This document shows positions 24,901 through 33,347 of a stretch of 64,000 nucleotides of DNA, piece after piece. Below the pieces are notes generated by a model that was given only the letters and a program-made list of their open reading frames with translations, did not search any database and had not been told where the DNA came from. This DNA is from Sphaerisporangium rufum (GTDB lineage Bacteria > Actinomycetota > Actinomycetes > Streptosporangiales > Streptosporangiaceae): assembly GCF_016863395.1 (NCBI RefSeq), contig NZ_BOOU01000032.1, positions 1 through 64,000 on the forward strand, written 5' to 3'. Positions within the stretch are counted from its first letter, which is position 1. Each line of letters opens with the position of its first letter. The position numbers and the translations under genes are program-made.

Positions 24901-25848
24901 ATGGTCACCGAAACGGCGAACACCGGCGGCACCGGGCGGAGCGGGCGGACCCGGCTGAGCCGCAGCGCCGCCCGGCAGCGGCGCCGGGCACGCCTGGGCC
25001 CGCTGTCCGGCCTGTCCCACGTGGCGCTCGCGGTGTGGACCGTGCTGGTGGTGGTGCCCATCCTGTGGACGTTCCTGGCCTCGGTGAAGACCGAGGACGA
25101 GATCTTCGGCAGCGCCTGGTCGATGCCGGCCGCGCTGCGCTGGGACAACTGGGGCCGGGCCTGGGAGCAGGCGCACATCGGCCGCTACATGCTGAACAGC
25201 GTGATCGTGGTGGCGTTCGGCACGTTCGGCACCATGCTGCTCGGCTCGATGGCCGCCTACGTCCTGGCCCGCTACCGGTTCCGCGGCAACCGGGCGATCT
25301 ACCTGCTGTTCGTCTCCGGGCTGGCCTTCCCGGTGTACCTGGCGCTCACGCCGCTGTTCTTCGTGGTGCAGAACATGGGGTCGGTCCCGCTGGTCGGGCC
25401 GCTGATCGGCCTGGACACCCGGGGCGGCCTGGTGCTGGTGTACATCGCCTACTCGCTGCCGTTCACCGTGTTCTTCCTGTCGGCGTTCTTCCGCACCCTG
25501 CCGGGAGCGGTCGCCGAGGCGGCGTTCGTGGACGGGGCGTCCCACTCGCGGGTCTTCTTCCAGATCATGCTGCCGATGGCGAGGCCGGGCATCGTGAGCA
25601 TCACGATCTTCAACATCCTCGGCCAGTGGAACCAGTACCAGATCCCGCTGGTGCTGCTCAGCGGGCAGTCCAAGGACAAGTGGGTGCTCACCCAGGGCAT
25701 CGCCGACATCTCCACGGCGGCCGGCTACGACGCCGACTGGGCCGCGCTGTTCGCCGCGCTCAGCATGGCCATCCTGCCCATGCTCGTCGTCTACACCGTC
25801 TTCCAGCGCCAGATCCAGGCCGGGCTGACCGCCGGGGCCCTCAAATGA
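24901..25848 (+). CDS. ngcG: NgcG-like ABC transporter permease (MalG type)
   Basis: A 315-residue CUT1 permease with EAA loop VAEAAFVDGASHSRVFFQ and six membrane helices. The start could be ATG 24889 or 24901; the latter is preferred because GGATGGGCGGGG precedes it. It follows ngcF by 15 bases and completes the transporter with NgcE. Confidence 0.92.
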   Translation: MVTETANTGGTGRSGRTRLSRSAARQRRRARLGPLSGLSHVALAVWTVLVVVPILWTFLASVKTEDEIFGSAWSMPAALRWDNWGRAWEQAHIGRYMLNSVIVVAFGTFGTMLLGSMAAYVLARYRFRGNRAIYLLFVSGLAFPVYLALTPLFFVVQNMGSVPLVGPLIGLDTRGGLVLVYIAYSLPFTVFFLSAFFRTLPGAVAEAAFVDGASHSRVFFQIMLPMARPGIVSITIFNILGQWNQYQIPLVLLSGQSKDKWVLTQGIADISTAAGYDADWAALFAALSMAILPMLVVYTVFQRQIQAGLTAGALK

Positions 25849-25991
25849 CCCGGCCGGACCGGTGCCCTCGCCTGGCGGCGGGCCGGCGGTCGGCCGCCTC
25901 CCGCCGGTTCGGCTCCTGGCCTGACCGGCCGGCCTCCGCACCGGCCCGATCGGGCGAGTCCGGCGCCGGGCCCACCCGCGGCGCCGGGATC

Positions 25992-26273
25992 CTACCCGGC
26001 GTGCGCCCGCCAGTCCCGCCGCATCACCGCCCGGGACCGGCGCTCGTCGGGGTCGGTGCCACCCCAGATGCCGTGCTCCTCATGAGCCCGCAGCGCGTAG
26101 TCCAGGCAGGCGCCGCGGACCGGGCAGCGCCGGCACACCGATTTGGCACGTTCGTGCTGGGCGTGGCCCGGTCCTTTGGCGGAGATGGGAAAGAAGAGCT
26201 CTGGATCCTCGCTCCGGCATGCGGCGCGGCGCAGCCACGAGACATCGGGCAAGAGTATGTCGCGGACGGTCAT
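25992..26273 (-). CDS. WhiB-family iron-sulfur transcription factor
   Basis: A 93-residue Wbl protein. Four cysteines are arranged as ACRS ... VCRRCPVRGAC, the [4Fe-4S] ligand pattern, and the GIWGGTDPDERR motif is the family's beta-turn followed by basic residues (RRDWRAHAG) for DNA binding. Wbl proteins act with the principal sigma factor or as redox/NO sensors. The ATG at 26273 is chosen; frame upstream has only a TTG. The subtype cannot be fixed; the short, early-stopping form is closest to WblE/WblA-like proteins. Confidence 0.9.
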   Translation of the reverse strand: MTVRDILLPDVSWLRRAACRSEDPELFFPISAKGPGHAQHERAKSVCRRCPVRGACLDYALRAHEEHGIWGGTDPDERRSRAVMRRDWRAHAG

Positions 26274-26559
26274 GACGATCCCGGAAATTGTGAATTCGCA
26301 ACGGTGGTCAGTGCGGCTCAACCGTCACTCGGATGCCCGCTCAGCTGGACTTAACACAGGTTTTGGGGATGAATCACCGAGATGATGTCCATCCCTCGGC
26401 CGGCTCCCGCCCCTCCCGTCCCGGCCGGTGCGAGCGGCGCGATCCGGCGGGCGGGTCAGGGCCGGCCGATCACCGGGAGCGCCGAACGCCGCGACGGCGA
26501 AGGACCGGTTCCGGACGCCCCGCCCGGCGCCCGGTGGTGGTCCCCGGGCCGGGCCCCGG

Positions 26560-27177
26560 TCACGACAGGGCGCGGGCGATCAGGTCGGCGACGAGGTCGG
26601 CGTCGATGTGCTGGCCGGTGAGCTGGCAGAGGCTCTCCTGGTAGAGCAGGACGGCGGCGAAGGTGGCCGCCGCGGCCTCCAGGCGGGCCGCGTCGCCGCG
26701 GCTGCCCGGCAGGGTCAGTTCCAGGGCGAACCCGGCCCGGCGCACGATCTCGGCGTTCAGGTGGCGGATCCGCTCCCGGACCGAGCCGTGCGTGTCGGCC
26801 TCGCGGAACAGGATGCGGCGCATCGCCGGGGACGCCCGCAGCGGCACCCGGCGGGCCAGCCGCGACAGGGTGCCGGCCGGATCGCCGGGCACCGCCTCCA
26901 CCTGGCCCTCACCGAGCTCCTCGATGCCGACCCGCTCGTGGACCAGGGTGACCAGCACGTCGATCTTGCGGGGAAAGTAATGGAACACCAGTCCTTTGGG
27001 AACGTCCGCGCGCTTGGCGATCTCGGCGGTCGCCGTCGCGTCGTAGCCGCCGCCGGCGAACAGCTCCTCGGCGGCGTCCAGGATCCGGGTGCGCGCGTCG
27101 GCCGCGCCGGCACCGCCGGTGCGCCCGCCGGTCCCGGACCGCCGCCGGGCGGCCCGGGACCAGGCGGGTACGATCAC
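26560..27177 (-). CDS. TetR-family transcriptional repressor
   Basis: A 205-residue TetR protein. The DNA-binding domain is RTRILDAAEELFAGGGYDATATAEIAKRADVPKGLVFHYFPRKIDVL in its usual layout near residues 28-75. The rest is a helical ligand-binding domain without a recognisable ligand. GTG 27177 overlaps the TGA of the upstream SPW gene as GTGA, so the two are co-translated. A palindrome TTGACCG-cc-CGGTCAA at the promoter of the pair is its probable operator. Confidence 0.9.
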   Translation of the reverse strand: MIVPAWSRAARRRSGTGGRTGGAGAADARTRILDAAEELFAGGGYDATATAEIAKRADVPKGLVFHYFPRKIDVLVTLVHERVGIEELGEGQVEAVPGDPAGTLSRLARRVPLRASPAMRRILFREADTHGSVRERIRHLNAEIVRRAGFALELTLPGSRGDAARLEAAAATFAAVLLYQESLCQLTGQHIDADLVADLIARALS

Positions 27178-27521
27178 GCGCTCGCCGGCACCCGGCTGCG
27201 GGTCTGCAGGGCCGTCCACAGCCCGACGATAACCGTCACGGCGCCGGCGATCCATGCGGTGAGCGCCGCGGCGCCCGAGCCGTCGAATCCGAAGGCCCAG
27301 GGCGACAGGAACAGCAGGGCGCCGAACGCCGCGGTGACCCAGGAGGACGCGCCGCCCGCCCCGAGCAGGGACCACAGGGCGGAGACGAGCAGCAGCGCGC
27401 CGAGCACCAGCAGCGGCTGGACGGCGGCCGCGGTGCCGGTCGCCCAGACGAACGGTGCGAGCACGGCGGCCAGGCCGGCCAGGAACGCGACGACGTCGGC
27501 CCATGATCTGGTGAGGTCCAT
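27174..27521 (-). CDS. SPW-repeat integral membrane protein
   Basis: A 115-residue protein with four hydrophobic segments and the diagnostic SPWAFGF motif in its C-terminal half. SPW proteins are small membrane proteins of unknown function, widespread in actinobacteria. GGAGG precedes ATG 27521. The stop overlaps the TetR start, and a TetR-type palindrome lies 47 bases upstream, so the pair is likely autoregulated. Confidence 0.88.
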   Translation of the reverse strand: MDLTRSWADVVAFLAGLAAVLAPFVWATGTAAAVQPLLVLGALLLVSALWSLLGAGGASSWVTAAFGALLFLSPWAFGFDGSGAAALTAWIAGAVTVIVGLWTALQTRSRVPASA

Positions 27522-27567
27522 CGAAGCCTCCGAAGGAGAGGTGTCCAGGCCTCGACCATCGTGCTGA

Positions 27568-27583
27568 TTGACCGCCCGGTCAA
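27568..27583. promoter_or_regulatory. TetR-type palindromic operator
   Basis: TTGACCGCCCGGTCAA has perfect 7-bp arms around a CC centre. It lies 47 bases upstream of the SPW gene, where a promoter would be. Confidence 0.65.
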
Positions 27584-27638
27584 CACTCCGGACCGTTATG
27601 GAATGCTCACCTTGTGCGACGGCGAGCATGCTCGAAGG

Positions 27639-28445
27639 TCAGTCCAGCCGGCCGATCCCGCAGATGAAGTAGTTGCCGACGGTCCGCAGCACGGGGTGGA
27701 CCGCCTCGTCCTCGTCCGGGCGCCACTGGTGCAGGTTGACCAGGCCGGGATCGAGCAGCCGCAGGCCGGCGAAGTAGGGCGCGATCTCGTCGGACATCCG
27801 GGCCACGAACCGCGCCGAGGCGTCCCGGTAGACGCCCTCCACGCCCGGGGCCGCCTGCGGCCGCTGGTCCACCGCGACGTGCGAGATGGCGATGTGGCTG
27901 CCCGGGGCGAGCCCGGCCCGGATCCTGGCCAGGATGCCGGCCGGGTCGTCCTCGTCCGGGATGAAGTGCAGGATGGCCAGGAGCAGCACGGCGACCGGCC
28001 GGTCGAAGTCCAGATGCGCGCGGACGGCGGGGTCGGCGAGGATCTCCTCCGGACGCCGCAGGTCGCCGTCGGCCACGACCACGTCGGGACTGTCCTGCAG
28101 CAGCGCCCTGGCGTGCGCGAGCACCTGGGGATCGTTGTCGACGTAGACGGTGCGCGCGCCGGGCGCGTACCGCTCGACCAGCTGGTGCACGTTGGCCTGG
28201 GTCGGCAGTCCGGCGCCGATGTCGAGGAACTGCCGGATGCCCAGCTCGGCGAGATGACGCACCGCGCGGGCCAGGAAGCGGCGGTTCTCCCGGATGCCGA
28301 TGGGGATCTCCGGGACGAACCGCAGCACCTGCTCGGCCGCCGCCCGGTCGGCCGGGAGGTTGTCCTTGCCGCCCAGGAAGTAGTCGTACATCCGGGCGGC
28401 GTTCGGCACGGCCGGATCGAAGCCGCCGAGCACGGCCGGATTCAT
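27639..28445 (-). CDS. DUF574/Methyltransf_19 S-adenosylmethionine methyltransferase
   Basis: A 268-residue protein of the actinomycete-specific DUF574 group: NAARMYDYFLGGKDNLPADR, the FLDIGAGLPTQANVHQ SAM-binding loop and VYVDNDPQVLAHARALL. These are SAM-dependent methyltransferases with mostly unknown targets, often near regulators. A promoter with -10 TATGAT (28478-28483) and a 17-nt spacer from GACACT is visible, and CGGAGGG precedes ATG 28445. Confidence 0.92.
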   Translation of the reverse strand: MNPAVLGGFDPAVPNAARMYDYFLGGKDNLPADRAAAEQVLRFVPEIPIGIRENRRFLARAVRHLAELGIRQFLDIGAGLPTQANVHQLVERYAPGARTVYVDNDPQVLAHARALLQDSPDVVVADGDLRRPEEILADPAVRAHLDFDRPVAVLLLAILHFIPDEDDPAGILARIRAGLAPGSHIAISHVAVDQRPQAAPGVEGVYRDASARFVARMSDEIAPYFAGLRLLDPGLVNLHQWRPDEDEAVHPVLRTVGNYFICGIGRLD

Positions 28446-28558
28446 CGCGGCCCTCCGGGACTGGACATCACACCATGATCATAGCGGTGATCGCCTCATG
28501 AGTGTCTTTATCCGGACAACGCTGCCGGGCGGGGCCGGCGAAATGCCATGATCCCTCC

Positions 28559-28603
28559 ATGCCCGCTCCCTCGATGCCCGCTCCCTCGATGCCCGCTCCC
28601 TCC
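28559..28603 (+). repeat. 15-bp tandem repeat spanning the MFS start codons
   Basis: ATGCCCGCTCCCTCG is present twice exactly and a third time with the last base changed. The period is a multiple of 3 so the frame is kept, and copy-number change would add or remove MPAPS units and start codons without disrupting the gene. Confidence 0.9.
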
Positions 28604-29935
28604 CCCCGCCGGGTGCTCGGCGCGCGCCTCGCCGACGGCGTCACCCGGCGCAACATGTGGGCCCTGCTGTCGCTGGCGACGGCCGGCACGGCGGTGATCT
28701 CCTTCCTGCCGTCCGCCCAGCCGCACATCCTGTCCACCGTGCTCGGCGTTCCGGAAGGCGCCCAGGGGCGGATCGTCGGCCTGCTGGGCTTCGCCGCCGA
28801 ACTGGCGATGATCCTCAGCCTGGCCTGGTACGGGGCGATGGCCGACCGGTTCGGGCGCCGCCTGGTGGTGATCACCGGCCTGCTGCTGTGCGCGCTCGGC
28901 ACCGCGCTGTTCCCCTTCGCCGGCGGCACCGCGGCGCTGGTCGGGCTGCGCGTGGTCTTCGGGCTCGGGGTGGCCGCACTCAACGCGATGATGTCGACGA
29001 TCGCGATCGACTACGTGCGCAGCCGCTCCCGCGGGGCGTCCTACGGGCTGATCGGCGTGTTCGGCGGCCTCGGCGCGCTGGTCGCGGTGCTCGTGCTGGT
29101 ACGGCTGCCGCGCACCATGGAAGGGCTCGGCCTGGCGCCGGTCACCGCGACGCGGGTCTCCTTCCTCATCATCGCGGGCGGCCTGCTGCTCGTGGCGGCC
29201 GCGCTGTGGCCGTCCCTGTCGCGGACGGCGGGCACCGGGGCCGCCGCCCCGCACGCCTCGCTGCCCCGGCTGGCGCGCGAGGGCCTGGTGCTGGCGCGCG
29301 ACCCGGGCGTCGCGCTGTCCTATGCCGCCTCCTTCGTGGCCCGCGCCGACCTCGCCGTCGTCGTCGGGTTCCTGACCCTGTGGATCACCGACCAGGCGAC
29401 GGCGCGCGGGATGTCCGGGGCCGAGGCGCTGGCCAGGGCCGGGGCGATCGTGGGCGTCTCGCAGACCGTCGCGCTGCTGTGCGCGCCGCTGTTCGGCCGG
29501 CTCGGCGACCGGATGCGCCGGCAGGACCTGGTGGTGGTGGCCCAGGCGGTGGCCGCCGCCGCGTACCTGTCCACCCTGCTGATCTCCGATCCGCTCGGCG
29601 CCGGCATGATGGTCGTCGCCGTGCTGATCGGCGTGGGGGAGATCGCCGGCATCACCACCGCCGGACCGCTGCTCGCCCAGCAGGTGCCCGCCGGCGTCCG
29701 CGGCTCGGCCTTCGGCGTGCACACGCTGTGCGGAGCCGCCGGCATCATGATCATTTCAGCGCTGGGCGGCATCCTGTACGACGCGTGGCGCCCGGCGGGG
29801 CCGTTCGTGCTGTCCGGCGCCGCGGGCCTGCTGGTCGCGCTCTTCGGCCTGGCCGTGCGGCGGCGGATCGCCGCCGACCGCCGCGCCGACCTCGATCAGG
29901 AGGCGGCGGCCGGCGCGTCCGGCCGGCCCGGGTGA
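28559..29935 (+). CDS. MFS transporter with three tandem start codons
   Basis: A 458-residue major facilitator protein with 12 membrane segments and motif A variants (YGAMADRFGRRLVV; GRLGDRMRRQDL). The substrate class is not clear; a drug or sugar efflux role is possible. The coding region begins with a 15-bp tandem repeat so that MPAPS is encoded three times, each with its own in-frame ATG (28559, 28574, 28589). A CATGAT box 6 nt before the first ATG suggests a leaderless transcript. No ribosome-binding site precedes the other two ATGs. Confidence 0.85.
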   Translation: MPAPSMPAPSMPAPSPRRVLGARLADGVTRRNMWALLSLATAGTAVISFLPSAQPHILSTVLGVPEGAQGRIVGLLGFAAELAMILSLAWYGAMADRFGRRLVVITGLLLCALGTALFPFAGGTAALVGLRVVFGLGVAALNAMMSTIAIDYVRSRSRGASYGLIGVFGGLGALVAVLVLVRLPRTMEGLGLAPVTATRVSFLIIAGGLLLVAAALWPSLSRTAGTGAAAPHASLPRLAREGLVLARDPGVALSYAASFVARADLAVVVGFLTLWITDQATARGMSGAEALARAGAIVGVSQTVALLCAPLFGRLGDRMRRQDLVVVAQAVAAAAYLSTLLISDPLGAGMMVVAVLIGVGEIAGITTAGPLLAQQVPAGVRGSAFGVHTLCGAAGIMIISALGGILYDAWRPAGPFVLSGAAGLLVALFGLAVRRRIAADRRADLDQEAAAGASGRPG

Positions 29936-29981
29936 GCCCGGCCGGTGCCGCCGGGCCGCGCGGGCGCCGCTCCTGGCCGGG

Positions 29982-30407
29982 TCAGGGCCACCAGGCGAGC
30001 CCGAGCAGGAACGAGCGGCCGGAGCCGCCCTCCTGCCCCTCCCCCGGCGGGTCGCCAGGGCCGTCCGGGCCGTCGGAACCGTCCGGGCCGTCCCGATCGC
30101 CGCGATCCTCATCGGCGTCCGGGGCGCCCGGGGCGTCCGCCGGCGGACCGGCCGGGCCGGCGCCGGCGGGGTCGTCCACCGGCCGCGGGTGGCCGGCGGG
30201 GCCGGCCCCCGGCGTGCTCGCCCGGCCGGTGTCCGGCCACCGTTCGCCGTCGGGTTCCCCGTCGGGGCCCCGTCGCCGCGCGCGGTCCTCGCCCGCCCGG
30301 GCGGTGTGCCCCGGCGGGCCCGGGCGGTCGCGCGGCTCGACCGCCCGGGAGTCGGTGCCGGCGGGCCGGTCGGCCGGCCGGGGGTGCTGGTCGTCATCCA
30401 TGGCCAT
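29982..30407 (-). CDS. Disordered acidic hypothetical protein
   Basis: A 141-residue protein rich in Asp, Gly, Pro and Arg with DGPDGSDGPDGPGD repeats and a conserved-looking C-terminal tail GRSFLLGLAWWP. No known domain is recognised. Third-position GC is as high as in neighbouring genes and AAGG precedes ATG 30407, which supports it being real. The hydrophobic C-terminal tail could anchor or mediate contacts, but function is unknown. Confidence 0.55.
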   Translation of the reverse strand: MAMDDDQHPRPADRPAGTDSRAVEPRDRPGPPGHTARAGEDRARRRGPDGEPDGERWPDTGRASTPGAGPAGHPRPVDDPAGAGPAGPPADAPGAPDADEDRGDRDGPDGSDGPDGPGDPPGEGQEGGSGRSFLLGLAWWP

Positions 30408-30518
30408 CGTGACCTTCGGTCGCGGTGTCGTGCACGGGGGCGCCGGGGCGCTCCCCGCGAGGGCGGCCGGTGGGCGGCGCGCCCGGTGCGGTCGCGGCTG
30501 TCGCGGGCGTCCGGCCGG

Positions 30519-31262
30519 TCAGCCGAACAGCCCGTCGAGCCAGGCCAGCCAGGCTCGTTCCGCCTCGGCCGGCTCTCCCTGTTCGGTGAAGATGTGGTGG
30601 GTCACCACGACGGTGTCCAGCGGACCCTCGGCGAAGCGGTAGAGCGCCTCACCGGTGCGCACGCCGAGCAGGCCGGGGGCCACCTGGTCGGCCACCCCCT
30701 CGATCGGGCCCGGCCCGTCGGGGGTGAGCCGGACCCGGTCACCCTGCACCACGGGGCCGGTGAGCCCGAGCCCGCGCCGAAGCGTCTCGCCGACCGGCTC
30801 GTGGCGGCCGGGTCGTGGCCGCACCGGGTAGACCACCAGCGCGAACCGACCGGGGAAGTGGGTCAGGTACTGGTCCAGCGTGTGCAGGTACATGTCCCAG
30901 CCTCTGTTCAACGCCTCGTACTCCGTTCTCCAGTCACCGCCGAGAACGCCGCTCTGCACCAGGCGGAGCATGTTCCCGCCCTCGCCGTGCTCCTCCACCA
31001 GGAAGTCGAAGCCGGAACCGGCCCGAGCGCCGTCGTCGGCGCCCCGGTAGGCCAGCCGGTCGCCCGTTCGCCAGGTCGCCACCACGGTGTCCGCCGGCAG
31101 CACTCCGAAGAACCGGCGCGCCCGGCCCGCCGCGCCCGAGAGGGCGTCGTCCGGGCCTGGGAGCCAGGCGTCCAGGGCGGTGCCGGCCGCGATGGCCTCC
31201 CACGCCTGCTCCAGAGCGCCCCGCAGCTCGAACTGCCGGCGCGACTCGAACGGCTGGGTCAT
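30519..31262 (-). CDS. SRPBCC/AHSA1-like ligand-binding protein
   Basis: A 247-residue START/SRPBCC fold protein (activator of Hsp90 ATPase-like group): FESRRQFELRGALEQAWEAIAAGTALDAWL opens the domain, and FDFLVEEHGEGGNMLRLVQSGV and the GWDMYLHTLDQYLTHF segment are typical. Such proteins bind hydrophobic ligands and are normally co-transcribed with an ArsR regulator. Here the upstream ArsR gene appears reduced to a 29-codon remnant. A dyad operator still precedes the pair. Confidence 0.85.
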   Translation of the reverse strand: MTQPFESRRQFELRGALEQAWEAIAAGTALDAWLPGPDDALSGAAGRARRFFGVLPADTVVATWRTGDRLAYRGADDGARAGSGFDFLVEEHGEGGNMLRLVQSGVLGGDWRTEYEALNRGWDMYLHTLDQYLTHFPGRFALVVYPVRPRPGRHEPVGETLRRGLGLTGPVVQGDRVRLTPDGPGPIEGVADQVAPGLLGVRTGEALYRFAEGPLDTVVVTHHIFTEQGEPAEAERAWLAWLDGLFG

Positions 31263-31263
31263 C

Positions 31264-31353
31264 TCAGCGCCCCTCGGCCTCGGAGCCGTGCGCCTCGCCC
31301 GCCAGATGCATGGCCACCGCGGCCACGTCCTCGTAAACCATCACCTCGAACAT
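31264..31353 (-). pseudogene. ArsR regulator remnant with internal deletion
   Basis: A 29-residue frame MFEVMVYEDVAAVAM then HLAGEAHGSEAEGR. The first 15 residues match the usual N-terminus of ArsR proteins encoded before SRPBCC genes, and the last 14 resemble their C-terminal tail. The whole HTH region is missing, as after an in-frame internal deletion. The stop lies 1 base before the SRPBCC start. This reading relies on memory of the family and needs alignment; it could also be an uncharacterised small peptide. Confidence 0.5.
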
Positions 31354-31368
31354 GGCTCCACGGTCTCA

Positions 31369-31406
31369 CCGACAATGGAAGTTGTCAAGACTATGGAACT
31401 TGTCGG
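31369..31406. promoter_or_regulatory. Dyad operator at the SRPBCC promoter
   Basis: CCGACAA (31369-31375) and TTGTCGG (31400-31406) form a perfect inverted repeat. Within it AATGGAAGTTGTC and TATGGAACTTGTC repeat with an 18-bp period. A minus-strand -10 CATAGT (31390-31395) lies inside. The pattern is that of an ArsR-type operator. Confidence 0.55.
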
Positions 31407-31533
31407 ATTGCGCCCGGTTCGCCGCCGCCGCACGGGCACCCGGCCGGGGCGGCGCCCGCCGCGGTGTCGCCGAAGTGCCCTTCAGGCGGTGAGGCCGAGG
31501 TGCCGGACGGCGATGCGGGGGTAGGGGACGGTG

Positions 31534-31767
31534 ATGTTCATCCTGTTCGGCCTGCGCACCCTCGTCCATCGGCTCGGCGCGGTCACCGCCACCTGCCGGA
31601 ACTGCGGCAACACCGCCGCCCAGATGGTGACCAGGAACGTCACCAAGTTCAGCCTGTTCTTCGTCCCGCTGTTCCCGGTCCGCACCCGGTACGCGGCACA
31701 GTGCACCTACTGCGGGGCCGCCTACGGGATCTCGCGCGAGGAGGCCGAGCGCCTGCCGCTGCGCTGA
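31534..31767 (+). CDS. Small zinc-ribbon protein
   Basis: A 77-residue protein with two zinc-binding knuckles, CRNC near residues 22-25 and CTYC near 58-61, and the pattern TKFSLFFVPLFPVRTRYAAQCTYCG found in small zinc-ribbon proteins of actinobacteria. The function is unknown. The ATG at 31534 (GTG 31531 just upstream) has a weak ribosome-binding site. Confidence 0.85.
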   Translation: MFILFGLRTLVHRLGAVTATCRNCGNTAAQMVTRNVTKFSLFFVPLFPVRTRYAAQCTYCGAAYGISREEAERLPLR

Positions 31768-31814
31768 CGCGCGCCGCCGGGGTTGCGACCGGCGACGGCG
31801 GGGATGACGAGATC

Positions 31815-32276
31815 ATGACGAGCGAGGCGGCGGATCCGGCCGCGATGCTGGCCGTGGCGCTGGCGGAGGCGAGGAAGGGGTTCGCCGAGGGCGGGGTGCC
31901 CGTGGGGGCCGCGCTCTTCGGGCCGGACGGCGGGCTGCTCGGCCGGGGCCGCAACCGCCGCGTCCAGGACGGTGACCCCTCGCTGCACGCCGAGACCGCC
32001 GCCTTCCGGGCGGCCGGCCGGCGGCCGGGCTACCGGGGCACCACCATGGTCACGACGCTGTCCCCGTGCTGGTACTGCGGCGGCCTGATCCGGCAGTTCG
32101 GGATCCCGCGGGTGATCGTCGGCGAGAGCCGCACGTTCACCGGATGCCACGCCTGGCTGGCCCGGCACGGCGTCGAGGTGCTGGTGCTGGACTCCGCCGA
32201 GTGCGCCGACCTCATGCGGGCCTTCGTCGCCGCCCGCCCGGACCTGTGGCACGAGGACATCGGCCAGGACGCCTGA
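31815..32276 (+). CDS. Cytosine deaminase, yeast Fcy1-like
   Basis: A 153-residue zinc deaminase of the CDA fold. Zinc ligands are His and the catalytic Glu in LHAETAA, and two Cys in PCWYC. The C-terminal GESRTFTGCHAWLARHGVEV... and PDLWHEDIG tail match the yeast-type cytosine deaminase rather than the bacterial CodA or tRNA adenosine deaminase. It converts cytosine to uracil and ammonia (pyrimidine salvage). ATG 31815 follows a weak GATGACGAG; it may be co-transcribed with the zinc-ribbon gene. Confidence 0.88.
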   Translation: MTSEAADPAAMLAVALAEARKGFAEGGVPVGAALFGPDGGLLGRGRNRRVQDGDPSLHAETAAFRAAGRRPGYRGTTMVTTLSPCWYCGGLIRQFGIPRVIVGESRTFTGCHAWLARHGVEVLVLDSAECADLMRAFVAARPDLWHEDIGQDA

Positions 32277-32323
32277 CCGCGGCGCCCCGATCCCGCCGGC
32301 GAAGCTCCTGGCCGACCGGCGCC

Positions 32324-33262
32324 CTACCTGGTCCACAGGCCTTCCTGGACCGCGCCCACCAGGCTCATCAGCTCGGGGGTCACCCGCTCCGGATACCAGG
32401 TGACCCCGTAGGTCAGTCGCAGGTCGCCGGCGTCCAGCGGGACGAACGCGACGTCCGTCCGGCGCACCGAGGCGACCACCGGCCCCGGGACCGGCAGCAC
32501 GCCCGACCCGGCCGCGACCAGGTCGAGCGCGGCGGCGAAGTCGTCGAGCTCCGGGCCCGGCACCCGGCGGGGCCCGCCCGGCAGCAGCGCGTCCAGGCGC
32601 GCCCACATGCCGCCGGGCGGACGCTCGCCCGGCATGATGACCGCGTACCGCGCCAGCCGGTCCGGCCGCACCCGGGGCGCGCCGGCCAGCGGGTCGCCGG
32701 ACGGCACCGCCAGGTGGCCGACCGTCAGGTGGAAACGCGCCCCAGTGGTCGGACCGATCGGGAACGGGGCGGGGAGGATGGCCACGGCGACCTCACCGGC
32801 GGCGAGCGCGGCCACCGCCGCGCGCCGCCCGGCCGCCATCAGCTCGACGTCGATCGCCGGCGTGCGCCTGGCCAGCCGGCGGGCGGCCTGGGCCGCCAGC
32901 GCGCCCACCGGCGGAGCATAAGCGAGACGAATGACCGGCCGGGGCGGCCTGGCCAGCCGGGCCGCCTCGGCCGAAAGGTCGCCGGCCGCCCGGAGCAGGG
33001 CCTCGGCGTACGGGACCAGCGTGCGCCCGGCCGGGGTCGGCCGGACCTCGCGGCTGGTCCGCTCGAACAGGCGGACGCCGAAGGACCGCTCCAGCCGGGC
33101 GACGGCCTGGCTGACCGCCGGCTGGGACATGCCGAGATCGGTGGCCGCGCCCGAGAAGCTCAGCCGCCGGGCGACGGTCACCAGGCAGGCGACGTCGCGC
33201 AGTGACGGGGGCGGCGGTACGGGCGGCACAGGGCAAGTATGGCCGCCGGCTGCACCGTCCAT
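32324..33262 (-). CDS. LysR-family transcriptional regulator
   Basis: A 312-residue LysR protein. The N-terminal HTH reads VTVARRLSFSGAATDLGMSQPAVSQAVARLERSFGVRLFERTS, and the substrate-binding domain follows. It is divergent from metE with an 85-base gap, the same arrangement as E. coli metR and metE. No clear MetR-type TGAA-N5-TTCA site or T-N11-A box was found in the gap, so the regulatory link is inference. Confidence 0.88.
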   Translation of the reverse strand: MDGAAGGHTCPVPPVPPPPSLRDVACLVTVARRLSFSGAATDLGMSQPAVSQAVARLERSFGVRLFERTSREVRPTPAGRTLVPYAEALLRAAGDLSAEAARLARPPRPVIRLAYAPPVGALAAQAARRLARRTPAIDVELMAAGRRAAVAALAAGEVAVAILPAPFPIGPTTGARFHLTVGHLAVPSGDPLAGAPRVRPDRLARYAVIMPGERPPGGMWARLDALLPGGPRRVPGPELDDFAAALDLVAAGSGVLPVPGPVVASVRRTDVAFVPLDAGDLRLTYGVTWYPERVTPELMSLVGAVQEGLWTR

Positions 33263-33347
33263 TGATAAGGCCGGTGAATAGATCGTCGAGAGTGGCCGGG
33301 AAAGGGGGCACGATGCGGGGCGTTCGCCACCTGACCGAGGAGACCGG

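Noticed and set aside
23914-25941. A 675-codon minus-strand frame over ngcF and ngcG
   Set aside because: It is antisense to the two permeases, and its product is Arg/Gln/His-rich low-complexity sequence.
33263-33347. Cobalamin riboswitch upstream of metE
   Set aside because: The gap is 85 bases, too short for a B12 riboswitch, and no B12-box-like sequence is present.
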